Source: Erodium maritimum (lineage: Eukaryota > Streptophyta > Magnoliopsida > Geraniales > Geraniaceae). Taken from it: a stretch of DNA of 64,000 nucleotides. How positions within the stretch are numbered: position 1 is the stretch's first letter; every line of letters begins with the position of its first letter. Of this stretch, positions 11,547-24,663 are shown in pieces. The position numbers were made by a program, and so were the translations under genes. The notes beneath the pieces were generated by a model. That model searched no databases. It worked only from the letters and a program-made list of their open reading frames with translations, and was not told the DNA's origin. The stretch is from contig OY997591.1 of NCBI GenBank assembly GCA_963921825.1, forward strand, positions 43,359,825-43,423,824, written 5' to 3'.

Positions 11547-12354
11547 GTTTCCAAACCAAACAAACTTGTAATATAGATAGTAGGGGAACAACATCCAGCA
11601 TATGCTAAGCAATTTTAAGCGGTCTAAACAAATATTGAGGGAGAAGAGAAAAGAAAAGAATATATGACACACATTAACGTACAAAAACTTGACAAGATTA
11701 TCATCGTCCCCCGAATTATTGAAGCTTTTCATGTTACCAATAAACATTCAGTGCAAATCTATCTGCTGCTCGATCTTGTCTTCTCTGATTAAACTCAGGC
11801 TATGCAAAACTCTCAGTCAATTTTCACGGCCAGGCACAAAAATGGTAGTACACCTGTTATATAGCCATCTTGGAGACATCAAAAGGAGTACTACAGATAA
11901 AATGTCTCCAGTTAACCATGAATTAGTTAAATGAGCCAGATATAATACCAACTCCCAATACATCTTGCAATGCAATTCCACTGGGTACAAAAAAGATATG
12001 ACAACTATTGTTGATAATCATTAATTATACACGGAAAAAGTAATCATCAATTTCAATTATCCTGAGATGTCGGTTTGATTTCTGGGGCCCATGTGTAATT
12101 TGTAACTGAATTGATTCAGTAACTTCTGCCAAATTGATTAAAAAAACAGTCATTCACACATAGAAGCGGCTTCTGTTGGAATGTTCTCTAAACTGTCAAA
12201 ATAAAATGCTACACTATGGGTACATACATACCAGTTAAAATCTGCTCTGATAGCTTTTTGAAATTGTACTTCATTTCCCTTTTAGGAACATTTTCTTTCC
12301 AACTATGTCAATTTGGTCCCAAATTAGTAACATGCCAGTCTCCCTTTTTATTTT

Positions 12355-12749
12355 GGGTTAATTGTCAAAACATGCACTTATGTTTCGTCCACAAACGAAA
12401 TAGTGCATAATGTTTTGCCACGTCGTCTGGCTACCCTTATGAATCGTCCACGCACTTCTGTTAGAAAAGTGTAACAGCAGAACCTGAATTGACAATTTTG
12501 CCCTTTTGGTTTGAAATTCAAAAATAAGAATTTCGTCCAAAAAAATGAGTGGCTAAGGATTGTTAGGGCAATTTCGTCCAAAAAAAATTTCAGACACTAG
12601 CACATGAGGCTACAGATTCGAATATTCTGTTAATTTTACTGGCATAAGTGTGTGGACGATTCATAAGGGTAGCCAGACGACGTGGACGAAACATTGTGCA
12701 CTATTTCGTTTGTGGACGAAACATAAGTGCATGTTTTGACAATTATCCC
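12355..12749. mobile_element. Mutator-type MITE, 395 bp, 9-bp target duplication
   Basis: The inverted termini are about 110 bp, starting GGGTTAATTGTCAAAACATG on the left and the same (GGGATAATTG...) read from the right end. The flanks 12346-12354 and 12750-12758 are both TTTTATTTT, a perfect 9-bp duplication. The arms contain ACTTATGTTTCGTCCACAAA and CCACGTCGTCTGGCTACCC. There is no coding capacity. A lone similar terminus lies at 13882 in a SEC24A intron. Confidence 0.9.
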
Positions 12750-13061
12750 TTTTATTTTTGTTCCACTTTAGTCACAGAATATCTCAAATTGTTCTAATTT
12801 GGTCCCAAATTCGTCTATAAGAATAATATGTTCTCCAATTTATAGGATTCTTATGTGGCTGACGACAGAAAGGACTCAGTTGGAACAAGTCTAGGCTAAG
12901 AACAAAATAAATACAAGATCAAAATAGAGCAAATTGTCATACTTAGGGACCAAAATGGAACATGTTTGTTTTAAGAACATTCAGCATCCAGACTGAGCAA
13001 CATGAAAAAATACATATGTGAAATAAGTCACTCAATAATACTAGAAGTCATTACCTGTATA

Positions 13062-14941
13062 TCAGGTATTTTGCTGGATTTGTCTGTGTATTTGGGAAAT
13101 CCACTCGACATAGCCATTGACACCTCCCATCTGGTCCTCAATAAGGTTAGCCAGAAGAAGAAAGCCTTCTCTAGGCTGCTCACCTTGTCTTACAAGATGG
13201 CGTAGTTGATAATAAGAAGGGTCACTATCCCTGAATTTCTCAAGTAATCGCGTAAACTTTCTTGACATTTCATTGTCATGCTGACAAAGGGTAACCTGGT
13301 CACCAAGAACACACAACACCACGGAGAATCAGTTACAATTTGAACGAGAAATGATATGTAAATCAATGTCAAATATATCGTTTGGAGACAGAGCCATTCA
13401 TAAAAAAACATATACCAGGAAAATCAACAAAATGAGTAGGAATAAGTGGAAAATGAAGAATAAGAAGATATAATAGAGTATTACAACTGCATTCTAGACC
13501 ACCCTGATGCAGCCAATAATATGCAAACAAAGCAAGAAGTTTATATAACTCACTAACAAGTATCAAAGGAATGAGTGAAACTTGAAACACTTGCAACATT
13601 ATAAATTTCTAGAAGGTCAAAAAAGGATACATATCTAAGAAATGTCGAGGACAACATGATCCTACAACCTACTATTTACAAAGGAATTATCATAAGTGAA
13701 AGAGAAGAAGTCCAAGACAATAGCAGCCTGGTAAGTTAAAGACAACTCGCGTTCATAAACATAAAAAATATTGAGGACAATTTAGAAAAATATGGAGGTA
13801 TAATGTGTTCTGCTAAGTGTAGAATCTAGAAAAGAGATACTATATGATATAAATACCATAAAAATTGATAGTTATTATTTATGGGTTAATTGTCAAAAAC
13901 TACACTAAGGTATTTAATCTAGTAACATTATTTTACAGAGATGATGACTATGAAATGAAATCAATGATATTCAGACACCATAATGCACCGATAACATACC
14001 CTCGATGACTCTGCTGCAAAATCTTGTCCAAGTAGATTCATGGCTATATCAGGAGACAACATTTTACCAAACCAAATAACTAACCGAAAACCATCATCGT
14101 ATATATATACTCCTCTAGAATCTAAGCTCTCTCCTGTCAATTGCAACCTTCGCATGGTTTTCATGAACTCGTCTGCACTAGCAGATGCCTGCATATGAGA
14201 GACGCATCATCAAAAACCATCATAACCAACTGAGATGTTACATAAATGAGGAGGGCTACTCACATCCAGACCAAGGGACCTATAGGTACTCAAATAAGCC
14301 AAACAGAACCTATATCATCATTAAAAATATTCCAATACAGACAAAACTCACCTTTAATAGATATTCATCAACGCGAACCAAGCTAGGATACAAGAGCTTC
14401 AACAGTTTCTTAACAGGTAGAGTCATCATGGTATGACCTGCTGCACAGCGTTCATCAAGTGAGACATCAGCATACCCTCCACGGAGAGCAGCTGATTTAC
14501 ATAGCGCTAAACCATACAAAGGCAAGAACTTCAGAGACTCTGGATATATCATCCTCCCCCCCAAGCGATGCTGCACAGCGTGAAGATTTCGATATTCTTT
14601 GAGGGCTTTGACGATCCTTAGCTGCACCACATTGCGTGCATCATCCAGCTTATGGGACAACGTTTTCTCAATTGCTGCAGATTATTTCAGTGGATAATCA
14701 AGAAATCATTCAAGTATTAAGATCAGTAAAATATAAAGTAACATAACAAAGGAAAATCAACTTTACCTAGCCTAGAAAACAAAGAAACTATGGCACCGGT
14801 GTCAGCTTGTCGGTACATCTCCCCTAGATCGGCAACAACAGGTGCAGCAGCTGTATGCACTCTAATACGTCTTTCTCCACATGATGCAGTGTATCTTTTG
14901 ATTGTTAAGAAAATATACCTGTTTCTAATCATTCATCCTTT

Positions 14942-14978
<37 letters not shown>

Positions 14979-17900
14979 AACACACAATACATGAACATTC
15001 CCTGCAAAGATTGATAGGGAAGAGCAAATAGACAAACATACCCCATAGTCATGGATTCTCACAGGACATACTTTCCCGACTAATACACTATAACACAAAT
15101 TCTGACTATGTCCACAAAGGTCTAGACTGATCACTTAAATACACGAAAAAGGAAGGATCATATTGTTTGCTAAATTAGGCTGTGACGGTCACTTTTTAGT
15201 TACTAACAAGTTACAAGGATATAATCTTCCAGCCACCAGGGACTGTAGTTTTTACAAGCAAATTTGGGTGGAAGAAACTCATCACTCATTCATTAAGATA
15301 ACTACTACTGGTCAACCAGACTTCACTCCATACAGATATGTATGCAATGAAAACAGGCGTCATGAGACAGTGGTAAATATAAATAGGTTTTGTGTACTAT
15401 TTTTTTAGAGGATAATCCCGCTATGCATCTAAACATGTTTATACCTGAGAAGTCACAGAAAGCATGTCTCATGCATTCGTGTGCTATGGGTCAGGACATC
15501 AACTCATACAAAATATTTGAGTACTTGAGGATACAGCAAAGCAACTTGGAAATACACCGTCTGAGTTGTTAGTAAAGTCTCTTCAAGAGATAACTGCACT
15601 GCATATGCCTTATCACAATCCACAGCTGGAAGCGCTAATAGATCAGTGGATCTCAGCATGAAGTTCCCATGGTAAGATGTAAATCTAATTCCTAAAAGTA
15701 CACAGCATACAAGAATCAGCTTTATTTCATATGGTCGTAACAGCTTCGCACAGATAAACTACAAAATAACCATCATTTGGCCTACCTTTTCCACATCTGA
15801 TACGCATAACAGCTTCCCAGGCTGTCTCCCTTTTAAGATCTCTTGACAACTCGTGTCTCAGCTTCTCTGCTTGAGTGGCTGACTGGAAGCCTGGATAATA
15901 ATACACTTGACCGCCAGTATATTTCGACAGAGTTCCTGCATTGCGCATTAAAATAGATACCGTCAGTTATATTTCAATTGACAAGTAAGGATCACATGCA
16001 CCCCAATCTCAACTTGCAAATAAGTAAAAGGCCTTATTGACTAGAAAAGATAGAAATAAAAAATAATGAGACTTACTACTAGATAAGAAAATAACTACAA
16101 AACAAACATAGTTCTTGACATAACCAATCAACACTAATTACATAAACTGTTTGACCTATACAACCCAACTCCAAGTCCTTCAGAGTGCTACTACAAGAAA
16201 TAATCATGATGAGAATTTTCAGCAAACCCCATTGTGTTCCCATGCAGTATAGGAAAGGCACAATTATGAGAGGAGGAAAAATGGCCCCACAACTCACCAC
16301 AAATATACTCAACAAGACCTTACATATAAATATATATAATAAGACAGTGAAAATTTCAAACTTCAGTCACCAAATTAAATGTAATAAATAAAATTATCTT
16401 AAAATTTATAATATATCATGAAAATAAGTTTTAACAATAATTTCGTGCATTCCATAAGTTTCAATACTCTTTAAGAAAGCACAATCACCTACCTAGGGAA
16501 GCTATATCGGTGTATTTGTCACTGAATGCGTATATGTTCACGCCTATCTGATATTTAGTTAGATCAGCAGCCATTTGCTTATAAAATGTATCTTCTGGTA
16601 TTCTTAGTGTATGTTCTTTATCTGTTCCATAAGCACGAAGGTCATCTCCACGTAATTTTAAACGACCAACACCAAGAGATGGCAGCGTGTTTTGAAAAAT
16701 TAACAATTTCCCTCCAAGTTGATTCTGCACAGAGAGAAATAGGACATAAAACAAGCACAAATAATGAGAATAACTAGCTCATAAAGAACTAAAACCACAT
16801 CACATAAAACAAAAAGAGACAAATTAACACACCATGACCATGAATGCTGCTTTTAAAGCTGGACCGAATGCGGATTCAACATTGTAAGTGTCTTGAAACA
16901 TGGATGGCAAGCTATCCAGAAATGTCTCCACCACACTTCTAGATTCTGACAGGTTGACAAGGAGATCATCTGGCAATGGAACAAATATATCTTCTAGATC
17001 CGACACCACCATCATCTGAGGTTGTGTCAACGATGACTGAGCAAGAAAAAGCACCAAGTTACTCAGCATTGATTCTGGCTAAAAAGCCAAAGCAGGGCTA
17101 CTATAGCACAAGTTCCATTCAAATAAAGAATAATTCAGACCACTTACCTTCATATTATAGAAGTGTATGGTGCTGTCAAAAGTTATAAACCCAATCTGTG
17201 TACGAGGGTAGCCAGGCAGCTCATCCAAACATGACTTAATAGTTTGGGCCACAGACTGCAAAAGAATATTAAATATCAACATGAATTGTAAACACGCACA
17301 TACTGAGGCGCAGGCTAGCATACAAAGAATTACCTTAAACAAAACACAAGCTCACTCAAAATTCATTTATGTTCAATCCTTGAGAGAGAATGTACAGTAT
17401 ATAACTAAATGTAGAAGGAGGAAACACATCAAAGGTGCAGGCAAGGGATGCCATAGTTGTATCACCATGAATTTAAGTTGCATATAGTGATTAACTAAAC
17501 ATAAGTTGAAACACACATAAATAAGTTATTCCTCTTAAACTCCACATGCCAAGCTCAAATATAGTGGCCACCATTAACGTCTAATCATTCTATGCAAAAC
17601 GGGTGCAACCTCAGTCCACAAAATTCTTGAAAATGTGTAATCTATACTTGTAAACTAAGTGTAAGAAGATGTTTCATATACGAGAAAAATGAGTACCAGG
17701 CTGCATAATATAGAATTCTTGTTCAGATATACAAAGTACAATATGGTTTCAGGATAACACCAAATTTGCATACTGTATGAGAATGTTCAGCAAAATATGT
17801 ATACAAGCATTTGTTGTGTAGGGCAAGGCAAGTTGTGGAAAAATCTACTCTTATTGGAAAAAAATCTTACCTCCACCATACCACTCCTAACCGCAGATAC

Positions 17901-20362
17901 TGACACATCGATTAGAAAAAAATATAGTGGTGGCATTGGAGGCCGCACCATATATTCAGTTGGAGCGACGAACTCCACACTACCCTTAATAAGCTCAGGT
18001 CGCTGATCCAAATCAATTCTTCTCCCAGTGGCATCTAAATGGGCAAAATAATCACCAGGAACTGGAAGGGAAAAAAAGAACTTAAGCATATAACAATTTA
18101 GTTGCAAACAACATAACTAAAAGTATCTAAGAGACTATGTACCAAAACTATGTAAATATGAGTATTAACATGAGATAAAAACAAAACATTTATCCTTTAA
18201 ACATTTAGGTGTGTAGTTTAATGTTTATCACATTATTCTTTCAGTGTTACAATAAACAGCATCCCTTGATTAGTTCTGCACTTAGTAATTGAGTTAGAGA
18301 CAATCATGCGTACCCATGTAGGTAGCAGCAGGCGTGTATTCAAGTTTTTATATGTTCTTCTGGGAGTCTTTTCACAACTCAGAAAGGGGGTCTGTCAGGA
18401 GTCTAGTAGAGTCCCTATATGAATCTTTCCATGGAAAAGTTTTAATTAAGGGTTCATTAGATACTAATACCATGGAAAACACAGTTCAAAAGGTACTAAT
18501 ACCATGGAATACCCTGAGATTCTGTAAAGCATCATAGTGTTGTGAAGTATGAGTATGAAACCTTTGATGCTAACTGCTTTGTTTTGTAAGGCCAAACCTA
18601 ATTTCTGTACTCACCTTTCTTATTTTTCTCCCTTGCCAATTGTTCTACTAGCTTTCAGGTGTTGTGTTAAAAATTACTATTAATCAAACCATTCAAAACT
18701 TTGATGCCATAAATCTAAACAATTTTCATCCCTATGCTTCTTTGACTATGTTGACCCACATTCTTTTCTGCAAGAAACACTGCTGCAAAATGCCTTCCGT
18801 ACAGTGGGAAATAAGCAAATTTTTGCTACTTTATTTATTTTGGAATTACTGAATCACAAGGTACTGTCTCATAGAAAATGGAAGGAACCTTCTTTCTCAT
18901 CAACATATCAATACAACTGAACTAGTGGTAGCTGGCCAGAGCAATCATTATCAATGAAGTTAGGAAATCTTATTTCTTTGGCTTAACAAAATATCAGTAC
19001 AGCAAAGCAGAACCTGCGGAGAAGGGTCTAAACTACCAATGGAATATCAAATGTTAATTTAAAGTAGAGAGGATGCATGTCTTAATGTCTTTGGGACGAC
19101 AAATACTTCCTTATCTATTGTGTAAATATGAAAATAGAAACGTAAATCAGAATAGACGCAAGACCACGACCCTTCCAATTAGTATATCGTATCCCTTACT
19201 TTCTTTTAAAAAGAAACAGAAGTAATGAGTGCAGTTTACCATCATTTAGCAAAGCACAGATGTTGCAACGCCACTTTCTTCCAGCATCGGTAAATGTTAC
19301 ATAAGGATTAACATATGTGCGACACCTTCTGCATCGAATAATGCCTGTCGAAGCGAAGTTAACAACGGGCACTTGCTCCTGAAACAAAAAAAAAGTAATT
19401 AACAGACTATAATCAGGTAGAAAAAATGAGTTTCAAATCAAACATTGCAATAATTATTAGACTTTAATCATTCTGAATACAGAGACACTAACCTCATCAG
19501 GAGATTCTGCAAGAGGGCATACGATTGCTCCAAGAGGCAGATGCCACCTCGAGGCTAAAGACTGGGAATTTGGTATGGCACTGGTTGTAAGCCGTAAATA
19601 TCTTGAATTGCAATTCATTGGATACACCTGGGAAAAAGAAATTGGCTCTACATCGCCATCCAATGGCCTTGGTAATGCCTTAGTATCAACTCCTGTATCC
19701 ATTGATCCAGGAACAGATCCAAGAGAGAGAGAGCTAAAGTCTTCCATTAACCCCTGGACAACACCTGTAGGAGGCCCAGAGCCTGGATATTGCAAGCCAG
19801 GTGGGGCTGATACCGGTGGAGATGGTGCATAACCTCCTTGATGACCATGAAAAGCAGGAGATGATGTTGGAGGACCTGGTGCAAATCCTCCCTGCTGGGC
19901 ACTGAATGGAGCTTGCATGGGTGGGGCTTGTGGAGCTGCATTAGGTTGCTTACTTACATATCCAGGAAGTGGTGGCTGCAAAGGGCCTCTAGGGCCTGCA
20001 GGATATGAGGACTCAATAGGAGGCATAGATGGCTGAAAGCTAGGTCTGGCAGGTGGAAACAATGGATCAGGGGAGGGCGGACCATAATTCATAACTGGGG
20101 GTGCAAAATTAGTTTTTGCAGGGTATTGTGGAGTAGGGAAACGCTGAAAGGGTCCGGCTGTTGGCGGAACACATGAAGGTGGTGGTGCAGGGACAGATGG
20201 ATCACTGAACCTAGCTGGAGGAGAAGGCCTAAATCCAGGCGCATCTGACCCAACTACAGGACCCGAGGAAGAAAATGGTGTCATTGTTGGGGGAGCAGCT
20301 GCAAAAGGTGAAGCGGAAGGTCTTACAGGAAAGGTAGGACGGCCAGCATTTTCAGTCCCCAT
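13062..20362 (-). CDS. SEC24A: COPII coat protein SEC24A homologue (974 aa, 12 coding exons)
   Basis: SEC24 binds SEC23 and selects cargo in the inner COPII coat at ER exit sites. Coding exons by GT-AG junctions: 20362-19493, 19378-19240, 18061-17871, 17255-17148, 17036-16833, 16724-16493, 15935-15786, 15691-15535, 14894-14767, 14674-14352, 14188-14000, 13295-13062. They total 2,925 bp (974 aa plus stop) with all phases consistent. Residues 1-220 are Pro/Gly-rich and start [20 protein letters not shown], close to Arabidopsis SEC24A. A zinc finger follows (C306, C309, C328, C331; [14 protein letters not shown]...CNIC). Then come the trunk ([30 protein letters not shown]), the beta-sandwich ([13 protein letters not shown]), the helical domain ([17 protein letters not shown]) and the gelsolin fold ([20 protein letters not shown]), ending at IHRQIQQNT. 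Arabidopsis SEC24A, as I recall it, is about 1,038 aa; the difference is mainly in the loose N-terminus. No defect was seen, so it is likely functional. The start has in-frame homology to the family N-terminus and follows an acceptor-like ACAG. Confidence 0.95.
13882..13912. repeat. Lone Mutator-MITE-like terminus in a SEC24A intron
   Basis: GGGTTAATTGTCAAAAACTA resembles the first bases of the MITE at 12355. No partner terminus was found nearby. It lies in the intron between exons ending at 14000 and starting at 13295. Confidence 0.45.
14948..14977. repeat. (AC)15 microsatellite in a SEC24A intron
   Basis: Thirty bases of uninterrupted AC in the intron between 15535 and 14894, close to the acceptor. 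It would be a length-polymorphic marker. Confidence 0.95.
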
Positions 20363-21270
20363 GGAATCTGTTTAATCACTTGATCCACCTATAGAAGTAC
20401 ACTTATGATCTCATACCTTTAGCCTGCTGAAACAACAATTCTAATAGTCACTTTCATGATTCCTCCAATTTCTGATCAACTAAACATAGCATGTGAGAAA
20501 CCAGCTTTAAATGCTAAAAAATAACACATTTTTATTTCAAGAATACTAACCATATTTACTTATTTAAGAACTGATAATCTTGAAACCGATTCTTCATATG
20601 TAATGCAGATGGTGTTGAGGCAGCCCAATTCAAACTATTATTACTCCAATACACAGGGCAGGGCACACCCAACCTAGAGACATTGGGACTGAGCTACCCA
20701 AAACCCTAAATAGAACCCACCTCTGTTGTAACTACCTAAAACATTGGGCTACGTGGAGATGATTCAAAACGAAGTTTGATTAATTATTTTACCCAATTCA
20801 AATTACCTACCAAGCTGAGCACATCTGCATCGATCAGAAAGAAACCAAGCAGTACATAATAGTTTCCACGCCATCGCATTTAGCAATCAGCATCGCGCAC
20901 ACATGTAATTAAAGTGGGAAAATAAACCAGAGACTCCAATTACAGTAGAAAAACCGGAAAGCGACTGATCAGATCAAAGCACACTCCACGCAGATTAGCA
21001 ATAAATAGAGGCCATTTCCTTGGTTTTGAGACATACCTCACCGTAGATCTTGCAAGACGACACTAGCAGAATCGGTGGGCAGAGAAAAACCTGGTCGAAT
21101 TTAGCAGAAACTTGGCCGAATAGATTAGATACGGTGCGGCTTGAGAATTGAATCTGCAGAGGCAATCGGCGAAAACCTTGTCCGGATCAGAGGGACAGTG
21201 AACCGGAGAACCCTAGATCCGATGAGGGAGAGAGGTCGACAAAGACGAAGAAGAGAGCTAAGACAATCGC
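20363..21270 (-). other. SEC24A: SEC24A 5' UTR exon and 5' leader intron
   Basis: On the minus strand a strong donor (GAG/GTATGT) lies at 21037/21036, and an acceptor-like TTAAACAG lies just before the start codon (near 20368). This implies an untranslated first exon of about 21037-21265 and a leader intron of about 670 bp. The exon contains purine-rich GAAGAAGAGAG and CGATGAGGGAGAGAGG stretches usual for plant leaders. There is no open frame competing with the 20362 start. The transcription start is inferred from the TATA position. Confidence 0.6.
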
Positions 21271-21290
21271 CAAATATTTGATTCTGGGAT

Positions 21291-21300
21291 TTTATCTATA
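21291..21300 (-). promoter_or_regulatory. Probable SEC24A TATA box
   Basis: TATAGATAAA on the minus strand, about 250 bp before the leader-intron donor. TGGGCT (about 21433, plus) and its inverse in AAGCCCAAG-like context (about 21453) resemble site II elements found upstream of plant housekeeping genes. Only about 170 bp separate the TATA box from the retroelement insertion at 21471. Confidence 0.5.
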
Positions 21301-21475
21301 AAAATTTACGCCTCTGCTTCAGACGAAATTTCTTTTCAAATCGGAAAAGGAATTCTTTTCTATTTCTACAACGAAATTTCTCCTGTTTCTACTAAGGGGT
21401 AGAAAAGAACAATAAGTGCTCTGTTTGTCGCTGTGGGCTCGACTCTTGCACAAGCCCAAGTAATCTTGTCAAAGT

Positions 21476-21908
21476 TGTCACATATGGGTTGTTCCCTTTC
21501 ATGTGCTAATAAGGTTGGAGATAGAAATAGTGATGCGCTGCGTTTTGGTTCAATGCGAGAAGGAAGAAACGATGCGTTTTGAGGGTGGAAGGTCGTTATC
21601 TATAGTCACCCTTTATATTCTGTGTGCTAGAGCAGAGATAGGGAGAGCGTGGTGGTCTTGCACGATGGCGAGCTGCTTGGTCGTCCTTTGTGGTCCCACC
21701 AGTAACATTAGGGTTTGGTATTAAGGAGAAGGTTGGGGCAAAGAAGGGATGCTATGAATTGGTAAGTTTATCTATTTCCATATAGAGAGAATTGGAGAAA
21801 GGGGAATGTTAGAACCCTAGAACCAAGCTTTCATTTTATCTGAAATTTCATATCAGTTTATCAATACGATGGCTTTTATTCCGGTAGATTTCAGTTGTCT
21901 TTGTTACA
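21476..21908 (+). repeat. 5' LTR of the AAAGT-flanked element
   Basis: Starts TGTCACATATGGG, ends TTGTTACA. It contains the same CGTTTTGGTTCAATGCGAGA and CTTTTATTCCGGTAGATT phrases as the 3' LTR at 39769-40213. Confidence 0.85.
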
Positions 21909-24663
21909 GTGGTATCAGAGCAACCGTTTCCGCGACTGTGGCTGGTCTTGAAGGAGTTGGGGATTTTCTTGGTGCAAACCCAGAAATTTCAGGGCTTCCA
22001 AACCAGAAAAATCGGGAACGGGAGGTGATGATCGGCTATTCGGCAATTCCCATGGCCGACTTCTCGATGGGAGCCGGAGACGTGGGTCTCAAACCTGGTA
22101 GACGCCCACCGGAACAACATATCCACACACCTTGTGTTGGGGCTGGTCAGCGACTTGCGATCGTCTGCGACGCCAGGACAACAATGGAGAAGCTTTGGGA
22201 TCAGAGGGAGGCCTGGCTACGGTATGAGCTGAGGCAAAATGAGGTATTGTCTAAAATGAAAATTCAACTTGACAATATAGAAGCTCGGGGAGATAGGGAA
22301 AAATGAGCTTTTGATTCGTAAACGGCTTCGCGAGAGGTATCGGGTTGAACAACAAACTTGGGTGCGTAGTCAAGAAGTTGTGGCTATAGAGCTAAAGGAA
22401 CAACAAGCTACTTTAGAGAGTCTGGAAATGGAGCAAGAGTTGCTCTGGAGAGACCAACGATAGAGAAATAAATTGAGGCTTGGGGAACATCATCCATGGC
22501 CTGTTCATGAGTTGTTGGAACCTGAAAATTTCAACAGTGGCTATGAATATGTCTGGGTCAGGTTCACTACTAGGGTGAAAGAAGGAGGAGGCACTGAGAT
22601 GAAACATCATTCGAATGTTGCTGAGGATGGTGACTCTGTAAGTGATGAGGGGGAGATGAGAGCATTTTCTAATACATACATCAGAAGTGTTGAAATTGCC
22701 AAAATGATGGGGTTCGACAAAATTGAGGTACATTCTATCTTGATCGTATTAAGCTCACTTTCCCTAGCTATTTGTTGCCACAACACAATTGAGTCACGTA
22801 CTGGTATTGGCACTTTAATTCAATTCTACAATCATTTGAGGTGTTTGGAATGGCCTATTATTTTGAGGTATGGGTTGCTGAGAAAGGGGCTTAGTGGTGG
22901 TATTAAGTTTAACTACAAGGTATATGAACTAGTTATTCACTACAAGGGCACAATGATATTGGTACGGGGTTATGGTGTTGATTGTGTCTCAAGAAGAAGT
23001 AAAAAGGGTATTGAGGTGTTGGTCTTATGGTTTTATGAGTTACGAAATCAAGCTTATGAAAGCATCAAATGGCCAACTGGTATAGGAATTATTAAGTGTC
23101 ATCATGTATTGTTTTGGGGTGAAAGAATGAACAATTATCCTTGTCATACTATGTTTACAAATGGTGCTTCCATAAGTGGTGTTATTGACAAATGGTACCA
23201 AGCTTTTAGGGTAGTTGTTTAAAGAGGTATGCAGGTTTTGAAACAAAGTGAAAAATGGTTAGTGAAGAGACATTTTAAATTTATTGTTGATTGTAGAGCT
23301 GAGACAAGGAATGGTGAATTTTATCAGGCTACTTTAAATGATACTAAACTGATGAAAGTTGTGGGAAAAATCTGTTTAAGGATGACTGATTTTGTAGTTG
23401 CTGAAGTGGTATTTTTTTAAATGGTGCTTGGTTGTACCTTTGGGTGTTGGAGCCAAAAATATTTTGGGCAATGGAGAAGCTTTAGTAGAGATGATGGGCA
23501 GAGTTTTCATGACTTGTTGGGATATTTTGGGTCTTAAAGATATGGGGAGGAGTGTGGAAATGTCTACAAAGATGGCAATTGGGGTGGATTTTCTAGGCGA
23601 GGCAAGCTCGGAGGCAAGGGTTGTCCCGTTTCAGAACTGGTCACAAGCAGTAGCAAGGGACGAGCAACAACTTGCGATGGTTGGCGAATCTGTGAAGTCT
23701 AGGGCTCAAATCTCGACGGTAGCCGGAGTTGTGACTCTTAAACCTGAGAAACGACCGCCGGAACAACAAACCCAATGGAGAAGCTCGCTGGATTTGGAGA
23801 TCGAGAGGCTCTACCAGAAGCAAGTCGTCCTCGTTGGACAGTTGGACAAGAAATTAAGGGAGTATCGTGCTCGTTATCGGGTTGAAGAAGGGACGGAAGA
23901 GGTGTCGGCCCAGGCGGAGGTGGTGGTGATATTTGAACAGATTGAAGCTTGTAGGAAACTCAAGTATGAGTTGAAAACCAAGCTCAAGGTTGAGAAGCGG
24001 CGAGTCCGGATTGAAAAAAACAGGCTTCAAAAGAGGTTCAGGATTGAGCAGCAAAATTGGGTGCAACAACAAGCAACTATGGAAATGCAAATTGAGGAGA
24101 AGCTACTGGAAATTGAGAATGAGGATAAGGAGCTTGGGAAGCTGACTCCGTTCTTGGTTGCACACATCAAACCCAGAGCAAAATGGTTGGACAGATTTAA
24201 GGAAAATTCCTTACTGAATGATTCGAACTTACAACTCCTAACTATACACTATAATTACACAATGGAAATAGTAATGGGGTATGCAACTGATTGTGTTGTG
24301 GGTAGATGTGAAGAGGGTATTGGGGTGTCAGGTTTATGTTTTCATCATATAACTAATGACAAGGATTGTGGGGTAGTTTTATGGAGAGGTATTCAGGTAT
24401 TTAAACAAGGTCTGAAATGGTAATTGGAGGGAGAATTTAAAACTATTGTTGATTGGAGAGTTGAGACAGTAAATGGTGAATTTTATCAAACAATCATGGT
24501 TGACATGAAATTGAGGAAAGTTGTGGGAGAAATGTTTTTGACGATTATGAACTTTTGCCTTTGTGAGTTAGGAAATCAAGCTCATGAAAGTATCAAATGG
24601 CTTACTGGTATTGGGAATTTTATGTGTTTTCAACAGTTGAGTTGGGCTAACAGAAGCCTTGAC
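21909..24663 (+). other. Unidentified interior of the AAAGT-flanked element, left part
   Basis: Begins with the tRNA-Met primer site. A frame at 21869-22306 and another at 23398-24423 share the phrase LKP(G/E)(R/K)RPPEQ and are rich in K, R, E and Q, suggesting coiled coils (for example RVRIEKNRLQKRFRIEQQ). A second shared block (about 23030-23400 and 24390-24620; AYESIKWPTGIG versus AHESIKWLTGIG, and VNGEFYQ-like) shows that the interior holds an internal duplication. No gag zinc knuckle, protease or polymerase motif was recognised. This is a non-autonomous or cargo-bearing element; its function is unknown. Confidence 0.55.

Larger units (their letters stand above)
11251..13061 (-). other. 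SEC24A 3' flank, including 3' UTR and MITE
   Basis: No further protein-coding gene was recognised. The SEC24A stop codon is at 13062-13064 and is followed within about 10 bases by CAG/GTAATG, a possible donor for a 3' UTR intron, so the transcript may extend into this region. A 66-bp duplication (11413-11544) and a Mutator MITE (12355-12749) lie here. The poly(A) site could not be placed. Confidence 0.45.

Noticed and set aside
19575-19941. Frames on both strands inside the first SEC24A coding exon
   Set aside because: Shadows of the Pro/Gly-rich SEC24A N-terminus, which has clear homology and consistent splice phases.
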